Source: Anastatus disparis
Taxonomy: Eukaryota > Arthropoda > Insecta > Hymenoptera > Eupelmidae
Reading direction: 5' to 3'
Assembly (NCBI GenBank): GCA_017163975.1
Contig: JAFFSR010000237.1
Span: 3,224,001 to 3,288,000, forward strand
Length of the DNA stretch: 64,000 nucleotides
Numbering within the stretch: position 1 is the first letter of the stretch; each line of letters begins with the position of its first letter. Shown here one piece after another: positions 1 through 11,928 of this stretch. A program made the position numbers and the translations under genes. The notes under the pieces were generated by a model. It saw only the letters and a program-made list of their open reading frames with translations, ran no database searches and was not told the origin of the DNA.

Positions 1-3000
1 TCGAACGTGCGAGAAAGAAGAAGAGAGAAAAAAATTTTACGACCTTGAACGTTAGGCAGTAAAGCGCTTAAAACACACCGAAGCTTCGTTATGGTGGGCT
101 TATCTGGTGTGTTCTTTTTTTCTCTCGCTCACTCCAGACTAGAAGGAATTTAAATTTTTATTCTTTGACGGTTTTAGGCTTTTTTTGTTAATAAAAAAAC
201 ATGATTTTTATTTAATCGAACAATATTTTTGTTGTTTATTTCACTCTCGTTTTTATATAAATCAATATTTTCGGGGATATCCCAGATAAAAAATCTGTTA
301 ATTTTGCTAATCGTCTGACGTCGAATTTCAGAATGATATTGTTAAACATTTAATTTGCAAATTTTTCTGATTGTTAATGTTTATATGAAAATTACAGTAA
401 CTTCAATATAGCAAAATTTTATATTCTATATATAAATTCAACGTTACCACCCGAATTCCTATATTGATCGCGCCAAAAGAACAAATTATTCGCCAAAACG
501 AAGCGCGCAAACTTCAAACATACCACACATAGATCCACGAAAAGTAAAAAAAAAAAAAGAAATTTAGGCCGGACCCCCAAATTTTTGCCAACGTAAAAAA
601 AAAAGAATCAATACTCAATATCACTTCCTGTTCAACTCGTTTATTCGCTCTACATTTCTAAGCGAAAAAAAAGCAGAAGCAGAAATTTAGCATCAGTTGT
701 CTACCCTATCAACCGAGTCTAAAACTTGAATTTCACTTATACATACATATCATACTTATACATATGTGAACCGATATATAATATATAACATATATACAGG
801 GAAGCCATTGACCTCAATTTATTGTATCGTGAGAATGTTACGTGTAGCCAGTATATATTTATACACATATACACTTGACCTATATTAACTGCTACGATAT
901 ATGCCCAAAACTGCTCTTTCTACTCTTTGTCTTCTAATGTACGTTATTACTATAACCACAATAGAATATCCATTATAGGTATCGAGTTTAAAGAAGTTCG
1001 TGTTCTTTTTGCGTATATATAAGGCGGTGCCTGTATACGTACGTGTTTAAGCTCCCGAAGAAGCGTTAACATTTTTATCAATTACGGGTTATCTGTCGAT
1101 GCCAACAGTCGGTGTGTAGAGGAGAGATATTATTTTTGCTCTTACGTCTTCTATTTTTTATCCGCTCGCTTTTTTTTCCCTCTTTTTCGTTTCTTTTTTT
1201 TTTAGAATGAATGGATCGGACAGGATCTCATTTTTAGATGAGACTTTTTTTAATTTCAGTCGGTTTGATGTATTGATTTCGACAGGACTTTACACGCATG
1301 CTAGATTTTCTTCTACGAACGCATTAGGTATTTAAAAAAAAAATCTTATGGAAAATTTTTGGCTAATTTAGTGATCAATCAATTTGAAAAACTAAAAAAA
1401 AAGAAACAGAATTTGCGGAATTAGAAAACGTTTATTTCTTTCCGTTATTGCATTACGAAATATAAACTTTAACGAAATTCCATTGAAGATTTTTAACAAA
1501 GATTAAATATTTACACTGTGGTTTTCCAACGTTTACATCGTTTACAACTCCAGAAACACGAGACATTAAGGAACAAAAAAAAACAATAGTTCAAACAATC
1601 GGCATATAAAATTTCATATGTAGGCCTGATAACAATTCTGAAAAAAAAACTCGTTATTTTTTTCCTTTAAGGTATAATTAGTCTTGCGTATTCGCATTAA
1701 AATCCATTTTAAGCTCGCTTGTAAACGCATATAGACATTCAAGGTCTGTTGTATCTCTTACTATTACTACTGCTAGAAGAAAAAAAATATCCTATATTGT
1801 CAACAGAAAAATAAGCTATACGCGTATACTTAGCAAGTTTGCGCTTATGAATAAAACTTTTTGGCCTCTTCCATTCGCTTGCGTATATGCATTCAATAAA
1901 AAACGACGAGAGCAAAAATAAATGAAAAAAATAAACTGTAATGACCGGACGCGCATCGACGAAGAAATAAAAAAAAAATAAAAAAAAAACAGAAGAGAAG
2001 AAACAAAAATATATAAAAGGAACTGACCAAGTACACGCACAAAATTGCCGGCATTGTATACGTAATACGCAAGAGCGGGAGCTGCTCCCGACCTTGCCCA
2101 CGCTTAACACACTGCCGTCAATGCTTCTTTTGTCGTTTTCATCCTTTACTTTAAGCGTCATTCATGGATTCCAAATTAAAATAAAAAATACATTTATGCA
2201 CATTAATGGCATATGGCAACACAGGCCGTTAATTAAACGATCCTTTGATTATGTTTAATGGATAATTTTTTCAGTTGAAAGAGGAAAAATCAAAATTTTA
2301 GCAATCATTGTTTACTTTCTTTTACATGGCTAATCAAAAAATTTATTAGAGCCATAAAACACTATTGCAATTACAGAAAAACAAAATCATTTCGTTATTA
2401 AATTTTTTATGGAGGAAAGAAAGAATTAGGAAAAATTTTTGCCAACGTACTTATTACGCATCTTTATGTGTTTACCTATCGTGCGCCTATCAATCCTCTC
2501 AAGGCCTGTGCGTCTTTTTTTCGTTATACGCCCGCGTATGTAACGCAAAGTGTACGAAAAAAAAAGAAATAATACATAGAGGGGAAACCAAGCACATTAT
2601 AAAAAAGCCAAAATCGATTGACCTCACTTCCAATGCTCCCTTCTTTGTTTAAGTGTAAACAAGCGGGAAAAACCATGAACTTGTAATCTTTAAAATTGAT
2701 TTTTACAGAGATAAGTTAATATGACATTATTAATAGAAAATTTAACTTTGATATTTACATTCTATTATTGTAAGTTCATAAATAAAGTGGCAAAGATAAA
2801 AAAAGTAGGCTATCATAGAAGTAAACAATTTATGCCGTGCATGTATATCTATAGATATCGTGCGCAAAACAAATCGCGCCCTTGAAATATAAAATTAAAT
2901 TTGCAGCCGTCAGTTCCATTTGATACAATATCATAGATATTTTAATAATTAACCCATCAACTTGTCACATTAATTTTCTACGTATATTTGTTTGAGTAAA

Positions 3001-4639
3001 AAAATAAATTAAACAACAAGAAAAAACATTAATTAATGGCGCGTCTCCTTTTTATGAGTATATTTTCGTCAGACCATAAAAAAAAATTAGAGGTTAGGGA
3101 CTTGTGGTTGTATATAGGCAAAAAAACATAAATTCAAATCTAAGATAAATTCAAAATAAAACAAAAAAGTATTAGCAAGGATTAAATTAATGATTAACGA
3201 CTTACTTGTTTATTAAAAAATGTCTAAGCAGCTTGAAATCCAACAGACACACAAAACACACCACAGTCTCCTTTAAAAAAAGAGCCTCCTAATTTATAAC
3301 GTTTATAAAGACCAAGAGGGGTTTATTCTTTTTCGGCAAAGCCGCGACAATGGCGGCGGTTTACTCCGTCACGAGACAAAACTGCACATTATCTTACGTT
3401 TAATATTTTAACAATAAAAACCAGCCAGTCCGTAACCTATTAAAATACAACGAGTATATGTTCAACAATATCTTTTGTATAAGCCGGCCTATCTCAACGT
3501 TCAAATGTTTGGATGATCGATGGCAGTTCTACCTTATGCAGTTTACTTCTTTTTTTTTTATTTCAAGTACTTTACCGCGGTACTAGATCGTTCTATATGT
3601 ATATGCAATGTTTGTTATATATACTTATGTTGAGGAAGGCCTTTACATTTTAGGTGGGCGCGAATACATCGCGGAATATACGTATGAGATAGGAGAACCA
3701 AATGTAAAATGAAACTCACGGCATTTTAAACTCTCTTACGAAAATTTTGCTCTACTGATAAATACGGGCTTAGATTTTAGTGTAGTAGGCATATCACTTT
3801 CATGATTCGAGAAATTGACGCTTGGTAGCGTTAGCTGTCGAGCGTAAAAAAAGCTTGGATTTTGATGACGATTAGTTTTTATTAAATGAATTCCTTTTTT
3901 TTCTTAAAGAAACATTTCAAGAACTGACTAATAAATTATTTAATGGAAGGTTACATTCTATTTTTAGAAGATTATAAGTATATTAATGGCTTTGTTTACA
4001 TAGTTTTATTTCTTAACATTGAAGTGACAAGTGCATTTACACGGTTTTCTTTATTGTTGTAAAACAATTTATTACTATAAAATTTCTAAGAATTATTTTT
4101 TTTTAATTTAGAATTTCAAAAGCTACATTCTTATGGATGATTTCAATGATCGAAATGTTTATAAATCACTGCAAGTCTCTATACTGACACCTGCATAAAA
4201 TTATTTATGTGTAAATATTGAAAATATTATTTTTAAAAATTAAAAAATTATAAATTACTTAATTTTAAATTTTTTGTAATTTAATTTAATTGTTGTAATG
4301 TGAAAACTGTTGGATCATGTGACTTAAAAAACGGGTAAAGTGAAAAAAACGCGCGAAAAAACGTGTAACGTAATGCACGAATTTGCACAGTAGCACAAAG
4401 TTTCCCTTCTAGCAGACGCCATCTAATCAATGGATTATACGGCTAATACTTTAGCAGACGACTCTTTTACCTTGGTTAAAGAGAACCCCAGCTGATCGCG
4501 CTTTGCCTAAAAAAGTAAGAAAAAAAAGTAGTGATAAGAACAAAAGAAGTTTGTATCAAAAGTAATAGAAAAGTAGTTTAAACTAACAGTCTAAAGAAAA
4601 CAAAGATAAAAACAAGGGGAAAAACAAAAAGAAATCGAA
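1..4639. other. Long region with no recognised gene, upstream of fumarase
   Basis: I find no convincing coding exon here. The open frames near 1739-2161 (minus) and 2365-2652 (plus) are rich in Phe/Tyr or Lys/Cys runs that come from poly-T and poly-A tracts, and they resemble no family I know. A short GC-rich palindrome lies near 2077-2092. An ATGGCGGCGG motif at about 3350, the kind of sequence often found near animal transcription starts, opens only a 17-codon frame. The last 200 bp before 4640 are probably fumarase 5' UTR and promoter. The rest may be intergenic DNA or an intron of a gene lying outside the window. Confidence 0.5.
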
Positions 4640-7600
4640 ATGGCTCTGAATGTGTTAAGACATCGAGTTGCAGCGATCGCGCTAAGAAGACAACAGCCAC
4701 GAGAAATAACAGCTTTTCTTGTACCTCGTCTCATCATGTGTGATCCAAATTGCCATGCTGCCTCCAAGGTATTATATGATTAATGAAAATGTGTTATTTC
4801 ATTACTTTCAACTATATTTTCCTTTTTTATTTGATTTAAAAAAAATACGTTATTCATATTATAAATTAGAGCGTTAGTTTTGCTTATTATTTCATTCATA
4901 ACTCTGAATTTGAAATTACGTTACACACATAAACGATGGAAAAGTTTTATTTAAGGCTGAGATATAGCATCGATGATTTTTGGAGCATTGGCTACGAGAG
5001 ATTTTTTTTCTCTGCTTTTACATAATCGATCTACGCTTGGCGCGTATATCAGAATGACATATGACAATTATATTCAGTTAAAAAATATTATTTTTATTAT
5101 AAAACATACATTATAAACAAACCCGTTACTTTATTTATTAAAATTTTTGATTTATAAACATTTTTTAAGCGTTATACGGTTTGTATTGCTCGCGCTATTG
5201 GACGAGCAAAATTTTTTGGTTATAAATTTAGGCTATACAGTCGGAGCCGACAGACACACGAATTTAATTGGTGAGAGAAGAAGTAAAACCAGTTTAGTTT
5301 TAAAGCCACATACGCAAAATTCAGGGTCAATTTTATATGCTATACGGAGAAAGAGATTCGTTAAAATAGCGCTAAATTTTTTTTATTGAAATATTTATGT
5401 TATTATAATCATAAAATTTAATTTATTTGAACAGTTATTTGTTTAACTTATTTATTTAACTTTTCAAGAGTGAAAGTAAAATAATAAACGCGTTTAGAAT
5501 TTAAAAATAACACTTGACAGTACAGTTTATAGACAACATGATATCTAACGTTCACAAACAATCTATGAATTAAAAAAAAATTAAACAAACAGAATAAAAA
5601 TCAAATAAAAAAAGTCAAAATCATACCTAAACGCTTAAGATTAAATTAATAACTAAGTAATTTAAATATTGCTCATTATAGTAATTGACGCTAAGTTATT
5701 TACATAGCTACTATTATGATGCATGTGTTAGCCAACCGGCTATTTAACTGATACCGGCGTTTACTATACATACATATATAGACATATATATATACGCATA
5801 CGAGTTTAATGTGTAACGAGAGAAGATTTCCACTTATCTTTAACAAAATTGCCCGCCGGGGATGAACGAGTATGGAGAAGAGTTTTTTAGCTCTTGTTTA
5901 ACTTTTAGTGCTTCGCTATACCTCGATTAGTGACAAGCGTATATCTTTTATTTTTCTAATTTTTTATCATCATATCTCATTAAAATGGCTAATAACAATG
6001 TTAGTTTTGTATTTTTTATTGATTTATTTTGTTTATTAATGATACTAATTAATTAAATTTTTTCTATGTTACAGTGCAACGATTACAGAATTGAAAAAGA
6101 CACATTTGGTGAGCTTAAAGTCCCGGCAGATAAATACTATGGTGCCCAAACAATGAGATCGGTCATGAATTTTCCCATCGGTGATCTTAGATCCGAACGT
6201 ATGCCGGTAAATTTATTGACTTTTTATTAAAATTAAGATGATCTAATCGCAGAATTTACAAGTATCATTGATTTTATTTTCTTTTTAATTTAGAGAGGCG
6301 TCGTCGTTGCAATGGGTATTCTAAAGAAAGCAGCAGCCGAAGTCAACAAGGAATTTGGATTAGACGCTAAAGTTGCTGATGCTATTAGCAAGGCAGCCGA
6401 TGATGTAATAAGCGGAAAGCTTTATGACGATCATTTCCCATTGGTCATATGGCAGACTGGTTCGGGCACCCAAACTAACATGAACACTAACGAAGTTTGT
6501 TGACTTCTTTTATATTTTCTATAAATATTTATTTTTTTTCTCATTTCCTACTATGCTTCATTCATAAAAAGGCTGGTTACGTTTCTTATTTGAAATTTTA
6601 TTTTTTTTTTTGACTAAAATTAAAAATTTCACTGATTCTGAATAATTTTGCATTCATTAATAATGGATTAGATAACTTATCGGATTTCATGTGATTGTAT
6701 GTGTTAGAATTTTGGAAGTTAAAAGATTAGTCATAAATTTGATAATTGATTTTTAAATTTTGTATTGATACGCGATAAGAAAAACTGTTAGAAAGTTGAG
6801 ACTTTCTCATTGATTTCTCATCGAGATAAGCTTTTGATAATTTTGTTCTCTTTTTTGACTTTAATGATGTTTACGTTGATAATGATGACAGATTTAGAAA
6901 AAAAAAATAAGTAGTTTATGTTTTGAAATATTTTTTTTTACTTTAGATAATAAAATAGATTAATTTAGATAATAAAAAAAGTTCTAAAAAGGATAATAAA
7001 AATGTCGTTTGTAACTTGCGTTATTATAACTTATCTTTAATGGCATGAAAATTATGTCAAAATATAAAGAATTTCTATTATTAACAGGTAATCTCGAATC
7101 GAGCGATCGAAATCATGGGCGGTGAATTAGGCTCGAAAACTCCCGTCCACCCGAACGATCACGTAAACAAATCGCAGAGCTCCAACGACACATTCCCCAC
7201 GGCAATGCACATCGCCGTGGCATTGGAAATCAACAAATACTTAATACCCGGCTTGCACGAGTTATACTGTGCTTTAGATCAAAAAGCCAAAGAATGGAAA
7301 GATATCATCAAGATTGGCAGAACCCACACGCAAGATGCCGTGCCGCTTACTCTTGGTCAAGAATTTTCAGGTATTCTTATCTTACGTGTCATACTTTCGA
7401 CCATTAAAAATACATAAAAATTTTTTTATTTATTTTAATGCCCTTGAAATTTAGAAATAAATTTTATTACCGCGGTCGTAAAGTTAAATAAAATTTATAG
7501 CAGGCATTAAAGTAAAATAAACTTCATAAATTAATTTAATATATTTGCAATTTGAAAAATTTTTTAAAGATAACTTAAAGAGTATCGTATTACGCACATA

Positions 7601-8928
7601 AAAAAAAGGTTTTTGATCTAAAAATATTTAATTCGAAAATAATCGGATCATTAAAACGATCGTTTTATTGCAGGTTACGCAAAGCAAGTGGAAAATGGAA
7701 TGGCCAGAGTGAACGATGTGCTGCCAAGGTTGTATGAATTAGCTCTTGGTGGTACAGCCGTGGGTACGGGATTGAATACGAGGAAAGGTTTCGCTGAAAA
7801 GACTGCGGCGAAAATTGCATCGTTAACCGGTTTACCTTTTGTATCTGCTCCAAATAAATTTGAAGCGCTCGCCGCTCACGATGCGATGGCTGAAGTTCAT
7901 GGTGCTCTCAATACCGTTGCCTGCTCGTTAATGAAAGTATGTAATAATTTTTAAAAAAATATGTTTAAAATTTTTAATCAATATGTTAATAAGATTTTTT
8001 GAAAAATCAGAATGTTTTTTAAATATACCAATTAAAAAAACGCTCTGATTCCTTATATATTTATAAAACGCTACAAAAGTCAATCAAAGTCAAAAAAGTT
8101 AATAATATTTTTTAAAAAAAATATGAATAACTGATTATTTAAGATTATGATTGTAATAGGAATTGATTGTTTGAAATTATAATCGTGATAATAATGGATT
8201 ATTTAAGATTATATAATGTAATTATGCAATTTAAACTAATCTGAGACTGTTTCCATTAAATAAGCATAGTTTTACACTATTAAAATTAAAAATGATAATC
8301 AAACGTTAAAAATTTTTTTCTAACATTTTAGATTGCCAACGACATAAGATTTTTGGGAAGCGGTCCACGATGCGGTCTTGGTGAATTATCACTGCCAGAA
8401 AATGAGCCCGGTAGTTCAATTATGCCCGGTAAAGTTAATCCAACACAATGCGAAGCCATAACGATGGTATGCGCTCAAGTTATGGGTAATCACGTGGCAA
8501 CAACTGTTGGTTGTAGTAATGGACATTTCGAGCTCAATGTATTCAAGCCTGTTATTGTTGCCAATGTATTGAGATCGGCAAGGTTGCTTGGTGATGCATC
8601 GGCAACTTTCACAAAGAACTGCGTTGTTGGAATAAAAGCTAATACCGATAAAATTTCAAAGATTATGAACGAAAGTTTGATGTTAGTCACTGCCCTTAAT
8701 CCACACATCGGTTACGATAAGGTATCGATTTTTTCATATTCAAATTTATTTCAACCAATAATTTCAAAATTATTTACAAATTTATTTGTTTATTCATAGG
8801 CTGCCGCTATTGCAAAACAAGCGCACAAAGAAGGTTTAACGTTGAAGGAATCAGCGCTGAAGAACGGTCTTACCGAGGAACAATTTAAACAATGGGTCAA
8901 ACCAGAAGAGATGTTGGGACCTAAGTAA
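4640..8928 (+). CDS. FH: Fumarate hydratase, class II, mitochondrial
   Basis: Catalyses reversible hydration of fumarate to L-malate in the TCA cycle. Seven exons: 4640-4768, 6075-6206, 6294-6494, 7088-7370, 7674-7936, 8332-8721, 8800-8928; 508 aa, the usual animal length. Exon 1 encodes an Arg-rich, acid-free N-terminus ([19 protein letters not shown]) typical of a mitochondrial presequence. The core begins at FGELKVP. Diagnostic class II blocks are visible: [41 protein letters not shown], and the family signature [13 protein letters not shown] at residues 363-375. Residue 33 is an in-frame Met just after the presequence and could start a cytosolic form. All splice phases agree. The third intron has a weak GTTTGT donor. 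A polyadenylation signal AATAAA lies at 9096-9101. Identification is secure. Confidence 0.97.
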
Positions 8929-9339
8929 AAAGAATAAAAAAAATTGTCGTTAAATGTAAATTTTTAAATACCATTTGTTGATATTTGTACCCGATAATTC
9001 ATCATTCAATCAACGATCTCTACGGTGAACAAAAAAATCACTGTTGAACATTGAGAAATTTTTCAAAAAGTTATTTATAAATTCAGAACTTTCGCAATAA
9101 AAAAATTATAAAATATCAAAGAAATCTGTATATTTTTTTTATTTATCAAGAAAATAAGAAATCCATAAAATCGAAAAAATGTACTTTGTTTTTTTTTTCG
9201 AACACTCGCTCTTGAAATTCGTTAGAGATATGAATTATCAGAATCTAAGAGGGTAGAGGTCATTAAATTAATCTTTCAAGACATATCATACAGTGATATC
9301 AGTCCTTCACAACAGTAAACACGTACTTTGTAAGCGAGT
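8929..9339. other. Fumarase 3' UTR and arginase promoter
   Basis: A 411-bp gap between two genes on the same strand. AATAAA at 9096-9101 fits the fumarase 3' end. Near 9298-9304 the sequence ATCAGTC matches the arthropod initiator TCAGT about 40 bp before the arginase ATG. This makes it a plausible arginase transcription start, with a very short 5' UTR. Confidence 0.4.
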
Positions 9340-10834
9340 ATGTTTGCGCGTAGTACTAAACAAATTTTTCGTAAATTTGGAAAAAGAAATTATGGAAAAG
9401 TGGGAATTGTTGGTGTGCCGTTTGAAAAAGGCCAGGTATTTTATAAATTTTTAAAATTATGCTTTATATAGTTCATTTTTATGTTATGATTTTCTCAGAA
9501 AAAAGGAGGAGTGGCGTTAGCTCCTGACACAATAAGAGCGGCTGGTCTTGTTGATGAATTACAATGTTTAGGTATATTATACAATGAAATTTATTAAAAT
9601 TTTTTAAAGAATATTCAATTAACTAATATTTTATAAATTTAAATGTAGGTTTAGATGTTAAAGACTATGGAAATGTAAAGTATGAAACTTCAACTGTTAG
9701 TGTAGATAATATGTCCCACTTAGATCATGTAGCTGGATGTACACAAAAATTGTCAGAAATGGTTCAACATATTTTTACAGAAGGTAGAAATGTTTTAACT
9801 ATAGGAGGTGATCATAGCATTGGAATTGGATCAATAGATGGACATGTGAAGGTAAAACTAATAAATTTATTTATATTAAAGCTTTAAAAGTATCATAATA
9901 AATGCTTTTTTTTAAAGGTAAATAAAAATGTTGCAATATTATGGATTGATGCTCATGCTGATTTAAATACAAATAAAACTAGTGAAAGTGGAAATGTTCA
10001 TGGAATGCCTGTTGCCTTATTAACTTCAGAATTGGCAGATTATTGGCCTTATTTACCAGGAATGGATTGGCAACAACCAATGTAAGAATTTAATATTATT
10101 AATTTATAAGATTTTAAATGAAAAATCTTTATTTTTATCAGGTTGTCAATTCGTAATGTTGCTTATATTGGTTTGAGATCAGTTGACCGTTACGAAAGAT
10201 TAGTGATAGAAAAATTTGGAATAACAGCCTTTGGTATGGAGGATGTTGAAAGATATGGTATGACTCAATATTTTTGTAAATATAAAATATAATTTAATTT
10301 TTAAAATAACTAAAAAATTTAATTTAAAATGTAACATTTTTACAAAAAATCGTATAAATTTAATATTAAAGAAAATTATAAAATTTTAATTATTAGGAAT
10401 CCATGATGTTATACAAATGGCTTTAAGAAAAATTGATCCAGATAATAATCGATCTTTACATGTTAGTTTTGACATTGACTCATTAGATCCTCTTGAAGCT
10501 CCTAGTACAGGAACTCCAGGTAATTAACAAAATATATTTTTAAAAATAATATCACACTTTGAGTCAAAAAATAATTTTTTTTTTAATTTTACTCTCAGTA
10601 CGTGGTGGGCTGTCTTTGAGAGAAGGTATCCATGCAATGGAAGAATTATACAGAACTCACAGATTAAATGCTCTTGACTTAGTTGAAGTAAATCCAAAAA
10701 TAGGAGATCAAAGAAGTGTTGACCTAACAGTATCAGCGGCTATACACATAATTCAAGCTGGTTTTGGATATACAAGACGTGGTTTAAAGGTTCCTGAAGG
10801 CATTACAGATATGCCATTGCAAACTTTTAGATAA
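9340..10834 (+). CDS. arg: Arginase
   Basis: Hydrolyses L-arginine to ornithine and urea; the enzyme needs two Mn ions. Seven exons: 9340-9435, 9499-9571, 9649-9851, 9918-10081, 10142-10257, 10397-10519, 10599-10834; 336 aa. The N-terminus MFARSTKQIFRKFGKRNYGK is basic and suggests mitochondrial import, as in ARG2-type enzymes. Metal-binding motifs are intact: GGDHSIGIGS (His112), DAHADLNT (Asp135, His137, Asp139), SFDIDSLDP (Asp243, Asp245). The C-terminal EVNPKIGD block is also standard. The stop codon overlaps a polyadenylation signal (AATAAA at 10833-10838). The 3' end faces the COA1-like gene with only 24 bp between stop codons, so the transcripts probably overlap tail to tail. Confidence 0.97.
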
Positions 10835-10858
10835 TAAAAACAATACAGAATAAAAAAA

Positions 10859-11269
10859 TTAATCTGATCTTTTTATTAATAATTTCCAATCTTTTAAATT
10901 ATCCAACATAAGCTCTACATTTAACAATCTATAAGGTTCTTTTTCATCTTTCTTAATCGAAAAATCATAATATAAAAGTCCTCTTGTATTTTTCCCAAAT
11001 ACAGGCACTCTTATCCACATTTTTTCGTCATCAAAACCAAAATTTTCTCTACTAGTAGTACGTATTCGACCTTCAGTAATTGGTTCACCAAGATATTTTA
11101 AGGCTTCAGGATGGCTATGTAAAAGTTGAATTGCTTTTTGGTAATGGTCTGACTTTTTAACTCTTTCGTTATATATATAAGGTACTAAGTTTATTCCAAT
11201 ATATGTGATAAGACCTCCACCTATTGTGATGCCAAGTGCAAGTCTTTTTAACAATATTAACGATTCCAT
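10859..11269 (-). CDS. COA1: COA1-like cytochrome c oxidase assembly factor
   Basis: Single-exon gene of 136 aa. One hydrophobic helix spans about residues 9-29 (LALGITIGGGLITYIGINL), followed by a soluble domain. The pattern YQKAIQLLHSHPEALKYLG, then RENFG, then IRVPVFGKNTRGLLYYD closely follows animal COA1 (SHPEA..LG, RENF, PVSG..GLLY). In known members this is an inner-membrane protein with a TIM21-like fold that helps early assembly of complexes IV and I. Start chosen at the first Met, directly before the membrane helix. It is transcribed toward arginase, and head to head with PTCD1 on its other side. Length is right for the family. No intron and no damage are visible. Confidence 0.85.
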   Translation of the reverse strand: MESLILLKRLALGITIGGGLITYIGINLVPYIYNERVKKSDHYQKAIQLLHSHPEALKYLGEPITEGRIRTTSRENFGFDDEKMWIRVPVFGKNTRGLLYYDFSIKKDEKEPYRLLNVELMLDNLKDWKLLIKRSD

Positions 11270-11928
11270 TCTGAAAAATATATTTTAAGTTATATAATTA
11301 TGAAAAAATGAAAGTATATGAATAATATTGTCACAGAAATTATTTCAAATTAATAATTTTAAAAAAATAATAAATTTAAAAAAAATACTTTACATTTTAT
11401 TTTTTTTCTTAATAAATTGTTTGTTCTCATATTCATAACGAAATAAACAATATTAATGACAATTAACAACTTAGAAAATACACCATGAGATTAGACAACA
11501 TCTATAACCAATATATTTACTAAATAACCTCTGAATTTTGGAGTAAAAATTAAAGCAGAAGACACAAATATATCACATGTGATAGATTTTTATACTGTTG
11601 GAGAAAGCCACGAGGAACGCCACCGGTCCATGAATGTGTATGGTATGTGTATTGTAGTTATGATTAAAATTTAGTTGAGAAATGGGAATGAGATTACGTC
11701 TTAATTACGTATTTTTAAAAAAAATATAACTATTTTACATTGTTTCATATTCAATGAAAGAAGTTTAAATACTTTTTTATAAGCACTCATTTCGTCAATC
11801 ATCAATTATAGTTAATATATAACAAATTTTCGTGAAAAAAAAAACCGGTTTCAATAACCTCTCTTTAATCTCGTACATGTGAAACAATTCCAACCATAAA
11901 AATAAGTTTAATCTAATGTTCAAGTAAA
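11270..11928. promoter_or_regulatory. Shared upstream region of COA1-like and PTCD1 genes
   Basis: These two divergent start codons are 659 bp apart, so both promoters must lie here. I see no clear TATA box or other named element. Both products are mitochondrial, so a bidirectional promoter is possible but unproven. Confidence 0.4.

Noticed and set aside
1012..1050. TATATATAAGG box as a core promoter
   Set aside because: No initiator or coding sequence follows at the right distance; such strings are common in DNA this A+T-rich.
1739..2161. 140-codon minus-strand frame rich in Phe and Tyr
   Set aside because: The composition comes from A-rich tracts on the plus strand. There is no domain, no splice support and no family resemblance.
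2365..2652. 95-codon plus-strand frame
   Set aside because: Lys/Asn/Cys mix typical of translated A+T-rich DNA; no convincing start context and no known family.
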